DNA of 64,000 nucleotides from Vanessa cardui (Eukaryota; Arthropoda; Insecta; Lepidoptera; Nymphalidae). The stretch spans positions 11,547,001-11,611,000 of the forward strand of contig NC_061134.1 of the NCBI RefSeq assembly GCF_905220365.1, written 5' to 3'. Shown here piece by piece: positions 26,600 to 38,212 of the stretch. Below the pieces are notes generated by a model, which was not told where the DNA came from, did not search any database, and was given only the letters and a program-made list of their open reading frames with translations. Position numbers and translations under genes: made by a program. Numbering within the stretch: position 1 is the first letter of the stretch; each line of letters begins with the position of its first letter.

Positions 26600-26760
26600 T
26601 CGTATAAAACAAAGTCGCTTACCGCTGTCTGACCCTATGTTTGCTTATATCTATAGAATTACGCAACGGATTTTGATGCGGTTTTAGATAGAGTGACTCG
26701 AGAGGAAGGTTTTTATGTATATAATACATGGACAATACAGTAATGAAACATGAAAGAATC
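26600..26760 (+). repeat. AAAGTCGC repeat family copy, partial
   Basis: It starts TATAAAACAAAGTCGCTTAC and continues GCAACGGATTTTGATGCGGT, GAGAGGAAGGTTTTTATG and AATACATGGACAATA. The order matches 59722-60056. The GC-rich terminal block is missing. Confidence 0.7.
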
Positions 26761-27301
26761 TGTTGTATATTTAGTAGTAGTTATTAATAAATTGGAAGTT
26801 TAAATGATTTGTTAAATATATATCTACTTCTGAATATGATTGAAAAAGTAAGTGTAGCACGTCACGACAGCAATAACGATTATATCAAAGTAAGAAACAT
26901 GAACTCGAGACGAAAAATAAGTTAAACGTGTAACATAAAAGTAAGCTGTGACAAAATCGATCAACTCCATAAATAAAAGATGAGTTTTAAATTATTATTA
27001 CAGAAATTAATGTGACTGGCTGCCTAAATAAACTCAAAAAACTATCTTTTAAATTCATCGTTGAAAGATTTTATCTATGATCAGTTATGATAATATAATA
27101 TTTTCCATCTCGTTATTTTGATGCAATAAATTATAATATTCTCAAACGTTAAAGATGTTTATCAAAAGATACTATATTACTACTAAACATATTTGTTGCG
27201 CAACAGCCGAGTTGTCTAATTAGCATACTTGCTTAAAACACTACTGTTGACTTCAAGCTTCATTACTTTATAATAGTTGAGCGACCAGTTGACTCGATAA
27301 A

Positions 27302-30300
27302 ATGGCTGATTTAGGAAATTTAAGTGAACGTGATCGCGCTGTGCTGAGGAGTATATTTGATCCGACTGCGACGATCGGCGATCTTGCTGATGACGGTGAT
27401 AACTTCATTGAAGATGAAGGTAAGGAACAGTTCATTAAAGTTCATTAATTTCACTCAAAGAACCAGCAAAAACAAAGAAATAAAGTTGGTTGGAGAATTT
27501 GTGGCAATATTATCCAAATAGGTTTCTTTTACAAAACGTTATCAAAATCACGTGTAACAAATAATTATCTGGGAAAGGTTTTGTTTGAGTTAAAAATTAA
27601 TATTTGATAAAACTATAATTAATGCTTTATATTTACGTAAAATCAATTTTGATGTTTTTTTTTAAGCAGAAATATGTCTCAAGAAATAGGAGTTTCGTTA
27701 ATACAAGAATAAATATAAATAAATCAGTAATACGAACAAGCTTTTTCATTTTATTGAACGTTCACGAGGAATGCTGACCAATTAAGTTGTTGATTTATTT
27801 TGTTTTGTTCTTTAACAGAGAGTAGTCGACAGTACACTTTGCGACGGGATAAGATTATATTTCTTTAATTAATTTCATTTGGGATCACATCACAACCATA
27901 AGATAGTTGAAGAATATTTTGCAACAAATACAAAAGAAAAAATAAGCCTGATATTAATATGTAGGTTTCCTTATGACGTTTGTGAGATAAATTATAATGA
28001 ATACAATTAATGACATTGTCTTTCTTTTATTAGTGTGTGTCTTCTGAAACGGCTGAATACAGTTGGACGAGATCAGTAATAGTGAGCTTATATTTTAAAT
28101 ATTAACTAAGGCTTATTTCGTTTTCAAAAAAGAGATAGAAATACAGAAATAAAATTGACCAAAACTTAAGTTTTATTTATTTATTTTATTTTTATTTTAT
28201 TCAGGTAGGATAAAGTTAGAAAAGATAAAAGAGTTAATTTTAATTACTTATTGTTATCGTATATATTATATAAGAAATAAGCTTGTACCTACTGGACGAG
28301 CTGAGATGGCCCAGTGGTTAGAACGCGTGCCTCCTAACCGACGATTTCGAGTTCAAGCCCAGGCAAGCACCACTATATATATGTGCTTAATTTGTGTTTA
28401 TAATTTATCTCGCGCTCGGCGGTGAAGGAAAAACATCGTGAGGAAACCTGCATGTGTCTAATTTCATCGAAATTCTGCCACATGTGCATTCCGCCAACCC
28501 GCATTGGAACAGCGTGGTGGAATATGTTCTAGACCCTCTCCATAATGGAAGAGGAAGCCTTATCTCAGCAGTGGGAAATGTACAGGCTGTTACCTTACCT
28601 TACCTACTGGACGAAGGGATTGAGGAGAGTTGATACAAGAAATTTAACGTTCGTTTTTGTTTTGTGTGCACCATATAATTATACCTATTATAACCAGCCA
28701 TTGTTATATGTTTTATTCATACACGGATACCATAAATAACAACATATAGGACTGGTCTCTGTAATAGTGATTATATTAAGTAATGTTTGAAAACAGAAAT
28801 TGCCATTTTTCAAAGTTTAAAGTAATTAGAATTAGAGTAAACAGTTTATTAATCTGCAGCTTAGTATGTTTTTAAATAAATAAACCTATAAATACATAGT
28901 TATCTTGCTTGTTACTCTGTATTTATAGGCTTTTGTATTATTGTACTGTTCAAGGTTCCGTTCGAATGTATAAAATATTTAATGTTTGATATTTCTATGC
29001 GAAGTTTAAACCTAATTATATCACCCCATTGAGAAATTATTGATAAGATGGTGCGATTTATTATATTGCAATTTAATTAGTTGCAAACTACAGCAATAAC
29101 ATATTAACTATTTTATAAATGCGAAAGCTGTGTTTATTAACGTGTCGTGTGTTAATGTGTTTAAATCACGCTTGAATATTTTTGTATTGATTTTCATAAA
29201 AATAAAACTTTATGGTATCGTAAAGGCCTTCATTGTAACATGTACATACTTAGCTTATTCCAATGGAATTAAGAATTTTTTTTTTGGAATAGGTTGGCGG
29301 ACTATCACCTGGGCCACCTGATGGTAAGTGTTCACCAACACCCATAGACAATGACGCTGTAAGAAATATTAACTATTCCTTATATCGTCAATGCGCCACC
29401 AACCTTGGGCACTAAGATGCTATATCCCTTGTGCCTGTTGTTACACTAGCTCAGTCACTCTTCAAACCGGAACACAACAATACTGCGTACTGTTGTTTAG
29501 CGGTAGAATATCTGATGAGTGGGTGGTACCTACACAGGCGGGCTTGCACCACCAAGTAAAGATAAAAAAACCTTAGATTTACGTATTTCATAATAACTCT
29601 GTTTTATTGTGCACTAAGAGTTTATGATTCATATATATTTATTTGTAATATAATACTATTAAATATAACCTAACTATTTATTTCCACTTAAATTTTACTT
29701 CCAAAATTCCGAACAGTTTCGTCAACATTCAGAATCCCGTAACGCAAATCAATAGCGAATATCATAGATTAATCAATATTCAATTTGCTGTTGTCTCTTA
29801 TCTTGGTAACAAAAACAAAACTTTTAACAGATACCACTGCGGCAGACGAAGACTCCAAAGCGTTATGCCTTCAAGCTGTGAAGCTGGCTGAAGCTGATAA
29901 GTTGGATGAGGCGTTGGAGCTTCTTAACAAAGGCATTTCGATCGCGCCGGAACGTGCCTCTGGATACAATGATCGAGCACAGGTGTTCAGACTTATGAAG
30001 AGAGACGATGGTAACTAGTATTGATATACTTTGATGGAATTTAAGATAACATAATTATGATTTAAGTCATCCAAGGGAAAACAAAATTTTAAACATTACT
30101 AAAATGATAATCTGCTCTTTTTGTTTAACAACTTTAAATTACTTACTCATTAATAGTGCAAGTTATATTTTTGGAGTTATAGTCTTCTATTTAATTCATA
30201 TGCGACAAGTAAAAACATTCTATAAATCTCCCAGTGCTGGTTCTAAACTCGACTCCTTTTATCCCTCCACGATCCTCCAATGTGTCGTGAGATTCACATT

Positions 30301-31345
30301 TGACATAATTCAACACTGCTGTATATTTAAAGATATGAAACTGGCAGTTTACCAGCATTTTGGGTACCGATTATACCCAAAATATTCAGTTATGTTTGGT
30401 TCTTCATTGACAAGGTTTTTGAAGGAAATTAACATCACTGTTTAATCTTAAATATATGAATTACAGATGCAATGAAAGATATAGAGCATGTACTGCAAAT
30501 TACTGAAGGTAGGAAAACCCGAGCACGCGCTCTCGCACTTTGCCAGCGAGGCGTGTTACTGCGCAAGCGCGGCGCAGATGACGACGCACGAGCCGCCTTT
30601 GCGGAAGCAGCTAAACTTGGGAGCGCTTTTGCTAAAAAACAGGTAATTGTTTTATAAATATATTAAGTACAACATTGAAAAATATTATATCATTCATAAC
30701 AAAAACAACCTGTAAATTTCCCACTGCTGGACTAAGGCCTCCTCTTCCTTTGAGGAGGTTTGGACTTTATGCCACTACGCTGATTCAATGCGTGTAGGTG
30801 GAATACACATGTGGCAAAATTTCTATGATATAAGACAAATGCTGGTTTCCTAACGATATTTCCCTTCACTGCCAAGAACGAGATGAATTATAAACACAAA
30901 TTAAGCACATGAATATTCAGTGATTCCGCAATCATAGGTTAAGATACACGCGTTCTTACCACTGGGCCATCTCGTATATCACTCATCACGAGCATTATCT
31001 TATTATGAAGTTTCGCTAAGGAGCGTTTATATTGACTTTGTAGGTTTACATAAAATATAAAAAAAACTTTTTGTTGTGCTAAAAGGTTATAGATAAAATA
31101 AAAGGCAAGACGGTGCGTTAAAACGATTAAATTGCTTGAGATTACAGATCATTTGCATTAGCTTTTGATGCTTCACTATACTTTTTCGACAGTCTATATG
31201 TTTGTTAAGTGTTTTGCTTTTAATTTATAATCTGAGTTATTTAAATATATATCATTTACAGGTCGTCGAACTCAACCCTTACGCTGCTCTGTGTAATCAA
31301 ATGCTGAGTCAAGTTATGAGGGGTGAAAAGGAAATCAAATTATAA
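27302..31345 (+). CDS. TTC36: Tetratricopeptide repeat protein 36 (TTC36), complete
   Basis: Four exons, 27302-27419, 29831-30010, 30467-30642 and 31262-31345 (TAA), give 185 residues, close to the 189 of human TTC36. Phases: each of the first two exons ends on a G that joins AT to make Asp, and the third ends in phase 0. The N-terminus MADLGNLSERDRAVLRSIFDP matches the family (short acidic leader with a DRAVL..IFDP segment). Three TPR units follow: roughly residues 45-78 (ALCLQAVKLAEADKLDEALE), 79-113 (ASGYNDRAQVFRLMKRDDDA) and 118-151 (ALALCQRGVLLRKRGADDDA). The end AKKQVVELNPYAALCNQML is the most family-specific part. In vertebrates TTC36 has been linked to Hsp70 binding and to stabilising a tyrosine-catabolism enzyme; whether that holds in insects is unknown. 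Intron 1 carries two SINEs and intron 3 one. Confidence 0.94.
28298..28595 (+). repeat. tRNA-derived SINE, full length
   Basis: The head GAGATGGCCCAGTGGTTAGAAC resembles a pol III A-box region, followed by GAGTTCAAGCCC as a B-box-like block. The body is TTTATAATTTATCTCGCGCTC then GGTGAAGGAAAAACATCGTG, and the tail is CAGCAGTGGGAAATGTACAG. It is the best preserved of at least four copies in this window and sits in TTC36 intron 1, sense orientation. Confidence 0.88.
29285..29556 (+). repeat. SINE-like family I copy
   Basis: Contains TAGGTTGGCGGACTATCACC, CACCTGATGGTAAGTG, CAATGACGCTGTAAGAAATA, CTTGGGCACTAAGATG, AACCGGAACACAACAATACT and TGATGAGTGGGTGGTACCTA. Close to full length, in TTC36 intron 1, about 270 bases upstream of exon 2. 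The 61-codon open frame across it is incidental. Confidence 0.88.
30705..30974 (-). repeat. tRNA-derived SINE, antisense in TTC36 intron 3
   Basis: Read on the minus strand it runs from the head (CGAGATGGCCCAGTGGTAAG) through TTTATAATTCATCTCGTTC to the 3' end CAGCAGTGGGAAATTTACAG. It is slightly diverged but nearly complete, lying about 60 bases past exon 3. Confidence 0.85.
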
Positions 31346-31400
31346 TATGAATTTCTTTTTTTTTCTTATTTTGTATAATTAGTTTTATTTTAGGGTACGG

Positions 31401-31406
31401 AATAAA
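31401..31406 (+). terminator. Polyadenylation signal of TTC36
   Basis: AATAAATAAA occurs 55 bases after the TAA stop codon, the only canonical signal immediately after the gene and followed by T-containing sequence. This suggests a very short 3'UTR. Confidence 0.7.
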
Positions 31407-31429
31407 TAAAACGCTTTGAATCTAATGGA

Positions 31430-34400
31430 TTAGAAATGTATATTATTGAGTACAATCCACGATCACATTTGAGAAAACCACACATCCCTCGGTCCGATCG
31501 GCCAGACCAGAGTTAAAAACTCTCCATACATAAAACCACGACATCCTCGAAAATGACAATTTTACATTATTTTGAAAATGGCAAATGTAACTACGAATTG
31601 AAATTCTGTAACTACTCTATCAATAGTAATAATAGGTATATGCAATAAAATATCAATAGATTGTGTGAGGAAATTTTTATAAAACGTCAACTACATTATT
31701 TAGAACTTTCCGCACAAAATCCCTTATACAGTATTTAAAATTCAAAACTCGATAATATTTATATTAAAACTAGTGAGAGGCGACAACGGTACACTATAAC
31801 GCAAATACAAAAGTGCACTTTAAAATGTTAAAGTTTTAATAAAGTAGTAAAAAGATTTCGCCAGCAATAGTTAACATAATGTATGAACACCGACTTTTCT
31901 GTACCTTATTTTTTTTTTTTTATAAAATAAACATAAAACCTCTTTGGCACATGTTGCAAAGAAATGTTTTAAAATATTTTAATCTGTTGTAGAAATGACG
32001 TTAAAATTGGCGCGAAATCTTTTTACTAAAAACGTGAAAGGATGATCATATCACAGAGATAGTTATAATATTGTGAGTACATTCAGTTCAAGCGTTACAG
32101 ATAATGAAAAATGATATACATATATGAACTATTATAAAAAAAAAAAATATTATAATTACAAAGTTAATAATTTATTACAATTTTTCTTGGTAATATTATT
32201 GTTAATAACCCATTGCATCTATAAAGTTAAAACTAATATGATATAGCACATTTCGTGAATTATAATAAATATTTTTGACGCTTACACATAAACTAAATGA
32301 GCAATGGGCTTTATGACAAACGATCTTAGTTTATAATCAATAATACTTCGCAATTATACAGTAAAGTAATACTTCGGCTTTCGTATTTAAAGAATTATAA
32401 TTCAAACAATAAGTAAAAATATATTTATTACAATATACGACTTTGCGGAATTAAATTAATAAAATACTTTTCATTACAAATATTTTGTAGTTTTTCAATA
32501 TATCTTGAAATTGCACACGTCTAGTATAGCATGTCAAAAATGCAATGTTTAAGTTGTTATCAGGTAATAGTTTATGCAGCACGATATCGATGGAGGAATA
32601 GGTTGTAAAAAAAATAATTATTAATTTGATATGTCACGTTTACGAGGAGTGACGGAAATAAAACAATTGAATGTGTGCACTCAGCACACATAAAAACAAA
32701 AAAAAAGCATCTGTCCAAAGCCAGCTGTCATTTTAAAGCGCGCTTTACTTATGATGTATAGAAATGTCATTTTACAATAAAAAAATGGAATTCTTCAATT
32801 TATGCAAGTCTTATTATTTTATTAGGAAGATGACGACTACGCCATTTTCTTAGTGTTACCATTATCATGGTATTGGATTTCCCATTTTTAATTTCGCTTT
32901 TTATTGTAAAGAACATAATAACTTTATAGACGCACAAAAATAATGGCGACAGGCGAACTACAATTACGCATACCAGTTTGTATGTTTGTGTCAAACAAAT
33001 TACATTAGTTACTAGCGTATTTTGACGTGTTTACTAAAAGATCTTTCAATGAAATGTATTTTAATAAATTTGAAAATAAAGCTATATTTCAATCTGTACT
33101 AACAGTTGTTCAAATATAATACTTCCCCAACAGATGTATTAAAAGTCAATTTTCAGAAGCCGTTTATTAGAATCGTAGATTCGAGTTAATATAATATTAG
33201 TTTTAATTTATAAATCAAGTTAATAAATTTATGTGATTTTTCATTTGATTCTATATAATTTATATGTTTTATAAACAGTAGTAAATCAGAACTTCTGCGG
33301 AGGTAGGTACTTAATTTTTAATTCATAACTTGGATTTGCATTCAAATAAGCCATGAGGCAAATACGAATCGAATAATATTAAAAAAGGTGCGATTATTAA
33401 TTAAAATTTTATGTGATACAAATATTAATTTAGCAATTTACTAGTGACTAAAAATGTGTTTATATTTTAATTTAAATAATTTACGCAATTAATAAAAGTA
33501 AGTACATATTTCTGAAGTGATGCTTCTTAATTTATTGGACTCTGCAACTCATGCAAATGAGCGAGGAAAATTTAGATATTATCTGGGCACGCATATTATT
33601 TATCTTTATAAACATCTAAATATTTACTTTCTTCAATACCATATATATATATTTTTTTAAACATACAATGTGTTACAAGCTTATCACCTGCATACAGATA
33701 GTGGTTACTGGTCACTGGTATTGCCAGAGCAATATCAATAAGTTTTGTTACAGAGATTCTATAACAACACATTTCAATAATTATATTTATAAATGAATAC
33801 AAGCGTGTATTTCACGTTTTTCATTCACTAGTAAAATGCAAATACACACATAAAAATGGAAACGATTTAAAAAATGTCATTCTTATAATATTAGGAAAAA
33901 TTTATATACACTTTTGGCACAGGCGACGTGCAAAGACTGCTAATACGACACCATTAAAATACGTTAAAAATATTAAGAGTATACTAAAACCTGTATTAAC
34001 TACGGGCTTTTACTAACTGGGTAATTAGGCCTATAAAGCGACTGCCAATGATTTTCCATATTTATTTCTACAATATTTAATATAGTCAATACACTAAGGA
34101 ATTATGAAGTACAGCTACATAATATATTAATACTATATCAGAGACTACGCAAATTAATATCAATATCAATCAATCAATAATTTTTTTTCTATTAATCTTA
34201 TTTAATTATTATATAGCGGGCAACACTTTAGCAATTAAACTGCCAAATTTGTGTATATTTTCAGCTTCATTTTTGTGTATGGCAATGTTTTACATGAACT
34301 ATATATAAGTTATTTTTAATGTCCGTTATACATTGTCTTTCAAATATTTCGAATTTGGTTAAGAAAAGCAATGTTTAAAATGTATTTTAAGCAAAAAGCG

Positions 34401-37400
34401 TGAGGGTTACATTGAGTTTCATTTGTCATAGAAAAGAGGCTTAGATACAACAATAACGTAATAATAATGATAACGTTATATACAAGTGAGATCTTAGCAA
34501 ATTTATTTGTATAACGTAATTATGACTACAAGTTTCATAAACTCTTTTTATCTTATCTAAAAACCGACCAAGTCAGTGAAGTATATGTCGAAAGGCGTAA
34601 GCTAGCAACACTACATGATACCAGATGAAAAAAAGAACCTCTAACATTGAACTAGTCAACTAGCTATAAAAATTGGTGTTCAGAATACAGTGACGATTCC
34701 GCCAAATCTCAATGCTGAGATAGAAAGATAAAATATATATATACTCATTATATATATTAGAATAAGGATGTGAATACACAAGCTATAATATTCAGTGTAA
34801 CGCGGTTTTTTTTCGTACTTATGAACCTGACATAAGATATCAATTATTGTACTATGTATTTTGATGTTTACTAAATTTATATTAATATTATTTATGGCGA
34901 AATTTGATTTGTTTATGGTAACTTATTATCAGTGTAAGCTCTTTTATTGGTCGCAATCACCTTTTTTGCATATTATAGCTTTTGTGTTCATAATTAACTA
35001 TTCGAGAAATATTACGAGTATTATTTAAAATAATCTGTTGGTTATAATCGAACCGTAGTGTCGCGATAGTTTTGAAATAGTGATCAGTAATTTTAAACCT
35101 AAATAAGCTAGCTAGCTGGGTGGGCGTTATAAAAACACTTTTAATAATAGCAAATAACTTTTTCTTTCTATACGTTATGTATAAATGTCATAGATTATAA
35201 ATATATTTAATCCAAATGTCATTTGTCAAATTGAAATATTTTAAGTTTTTTTTTTAATAAAAGTGTTTTTAATATTATAGGGTTGTTGGGAATAGTGCCA
35301 TAGTATTAAAAACACACATGTACTAACAACAAGTAATAAAATTAAACGAAATTAAATAATTTTGGATTATTAATACACTGCAAAAAGTGTTTTATTATAT
35401 TAAGTATTCTTAAGATAATAGTTGTTTTTATATTACCCTGATATGTATTTTTATTGGATAACACTTTGATCATTTATACTCTACAATCTACCACAGACTA
35501 AACAATGTCAATGAAATCATTCAAATGACATCAGTAGACATCAAAAATAATTTAGTCTATGGTTAGAGTGAAAACTCATTTTTATGTAATTTCTATTTCT
35601 CTTCAATACATCTAGTCGGTGATGTAAATTACTGTCAATACTATTCTATATATGAACCTTGAAAATAAAATATAAAGAAGTTAATATTTACTGAAAAATG
35701 GATTTAATTGTCTATGTTTGAAGTACATATGTGTTTGTAACAGTGCACGGATGGGGGTAAGCGCAAAGACGCTCTACTTGACTCCCTCTCCAGCTGATTG
35801 AATTTGTATGTCGACACATTTTCATATCTGGATAAAAACAAAATAGCTGAACAAACATTTAAACTCTGATATACATAGGTCCTTATTTAAATTAACTGCT
35901 TTTCTAATGTCCACAATTCAAATTAATAAATTGACGTTAACTACTTTTTCAGTTTCAATAACAAACATTACTTGACAAAATTAAAAACGCATCAATTGTT
36001 TGAATATATTAAAAAACATTTATGCTTTTTAATCTGTATTTGTTTTAAGGTTTCATACATGATAATTTGAAAATGAGTCGACACATTACACTTATTTAGT
36101 ACTAAGCTTAAAAAAATAATATTAAATATTACACCTAAAATACAGAATAAAGAAAGCCGTTACACCGAAACTTTTCAACTCGGTAAGGTCATAACAGGCA
36201 TTATGAACGTTATTGATCAAACCAAAAGAAAATGTACCTAAAGCCCTTCTCGGTAAGATTGGTTTTCCAATAACGTCCGTTGGAAGAATACTTATTATTA
36301 TATAAAAATTATAACATCTAAAATGTCATTTTATTACTTTCAATTTAGAATCAACTGCTTTTCATTTAATTTAATTTCACATTTCATTTTTAATCTAGCA
36401 AGGTTATAATTTATTTATTATATGTAGTTTTATTTTATTTATTATAAATAAAGTTAGTAAGGCTATTTTTAATACACGATTATTAACATCTAATAGCTTA
36501 TTTGCGGTGTGATTAGACGATGGAATGGAAACATGAAACATATAAAATAGTTTATCTAATACGAACATATACTATACTTTGAACAAAATGGTACAACGTT
36601 GAAAGATATCGTCTAATGAAACCGCAATTTTAAGGAAAGCACGTTAACACACTCACACACACAAATCCATTCACGGACATCATCTAAAAACATGTTTTCC
36701 GTTCATAACCACACAAAAGGATAATTATTTAAATGCATAAACAACAAACAAACTTAAATAAAACCATAGACAATGAAAACTTAATGACAGCCACAATACA
36801 GCCGTATTCGCGAATAAATGTTAAAAATGTTTAAAAAAATTAATGTCATGTTCATAAAGTTTAACTAACAATAAAAATAAATAACAATTATTTGAATAGA
36901 GATTCAAATTCAATCGAGTTAATTAATAATTAAACAAATATTGCCTCGGAGATTATAGAACGAAATTATTCAAATTTAGAAGAAAGATGGCGCCATCCAC
37001 ACGACACGACATACAATAACATTCTAATTACAAACACTGATATGTGAATGAGAAATTATACCGAAACCTCAGTCACACAAGTAATCACATGATATACTTT
37101 AATGTACGAGCTAATATAGACTTTATTCAATTGTATTTACGGACGAAATCACTTTGTATAATTTCGTCATTAGTTGTGTGAAAATAATAGCTTCCTATAT
37201 TTACTATGTTATCAAGTGGCCCCAAGATTATGATATTTAAAAAGTCTGTCTAAAAGAACTATTTTATTTCACGATTAATAAAAAACCAAGTTAATATTAT
37301 AAATAACTGTCAAAACATTGTTATAATACATTAGTGGAAGATATTTTCAATAATGGAAGCTTTTTAAACATTTTTTATCTATGGTTAATGACACAGATTA

Positions 37401-37877
37401 AATATAAACAAGTAATGAGTAACCACTTATACAGACTATAAATAATAGAGAGCAATTCTTCTAAATAACATTAGGTACTATTATAACGACGATTTACATC
37501 CACATAATATTGCTTTGGATAATTCGTTGAGATAAACTTTGATATTTATTGCGTTTCAAAACAATAACTACACAACAATAAAGTCATGTCGCATTGGATG
37601 GAAGAAACAGTACTTGAGTAATACTCAGGTAAATTAATTAAAAACTACGAGGAAATGAGCAAATTATTCTCTCAAATTCCTTAAATGGAATAAATAAACT
37701 TCTTCACTCTTAAAGATTAAACAAGTCAGAGTTCGAATCTGAAACGAAGTGATTATACGATGAACGAGACAGCAAACGACGTATGCCTTAAGAGTGACAG
37801 AGAGAGTCGACAGATGAAGTTCAGAGGCCACCGTCAGGACAGCGCTTGAGTTAGCTTCAATGATGCAATAAGATGAC
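31430..37877. other. Gene-free AT-rich stretch, possibly containing the PKC 3'UTR
   Basis: 6.4 kb with no protein-like frame and unusually few recognisable mobile elements compared with the flanks. TTC36 (plus) and PKC (minus) converge on it. The high end 37730-37878 is likely PKC 3'UTR exon sequence. How far the PKC 3'UTR runs cannot be told: many TTTATT (AATAAA on minus) sites occur in this AT-rich DNA. Confidence 0.4.
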
Positions 37878-37878
37878 C
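37730..37878 (-). other. Candidate spliced 3'UTR exon of PKC (5' edge)
   Basis: On the minus strand the acceptor GTTATTTTAG ends at 37879, followed by GGTCATCTTATTGCATCATTG. It is paired with the CAG/GTAAGA donor at 38205/38204, ten bases or fewer after the PKC stop codon. The intron would be 326 bases. The low end of this exon is not determined and the start given here is arbitrary. Confidence 0.45.
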
Positions 37879-38202
37879 CTAAAATAACAAATTATAATAC
37901 CATTAAACATACATATAAAACGAACATTCAGTATAATATATTCACAATTAAATTAAAAAAAAAATCGGTTTGGAAATTCTATATCTTAGCAATGCATGGT
38001 CTTTTCAAATTTAATAAACAATTTTTTTTTTAAATAATCATAATTTAATTATTAAAACTCATTAATAAATAATTCTATATCATGTAAATATATATCTACT
38101 TATATGCGTATTATAAATATGAGGTTTGGCAAATATTATTTACTAATGGTAACATTTAGAAGTACTCAAACCTTAGTAAGATAAGGTTCTAGAAATCGTC
38201 TT

Positions 38203-38206
38203 ACCT
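38203..38206 (-). other. Splice donor immediately after the PKC stop codon
   Basis: The coding exon reads GTG TGA ACTTGCAG and then GTAAGACG, a strong consensus donor whose junction lies eight bases past the TGA. A 3'UTR intron this close to the stop is below the roughly 50-base distance expected to trigger nonsense-mediated decay. Confidence 0.6.
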
Positions 38207-38212
38207 GCAAGT

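Larger units (their letters stand above)
23891..27301. other. Intergenic region upstream of TTC36
   Basis: No gene is supported. It contains a CpG-dense patch (24440-24670), a SINE 3' scrap (25135-25205, minus), a perfect 13 bp palindrome (25443-25473), a decayed element beginning CTACACTAATAGG near 25672, and a copy of the AAAGTCGC repeat (26600-26760). The TTC36 promoter should lie in the last few hundred bases. No distinctive core promoter motif was picked out. Confidence 0.5.

Noticed and set aside
28298..28375. tRNA gene
   Set aside because: The head of the SINE is tRNA-like but degenerate, and the same head is found at the start of other SINE copies.
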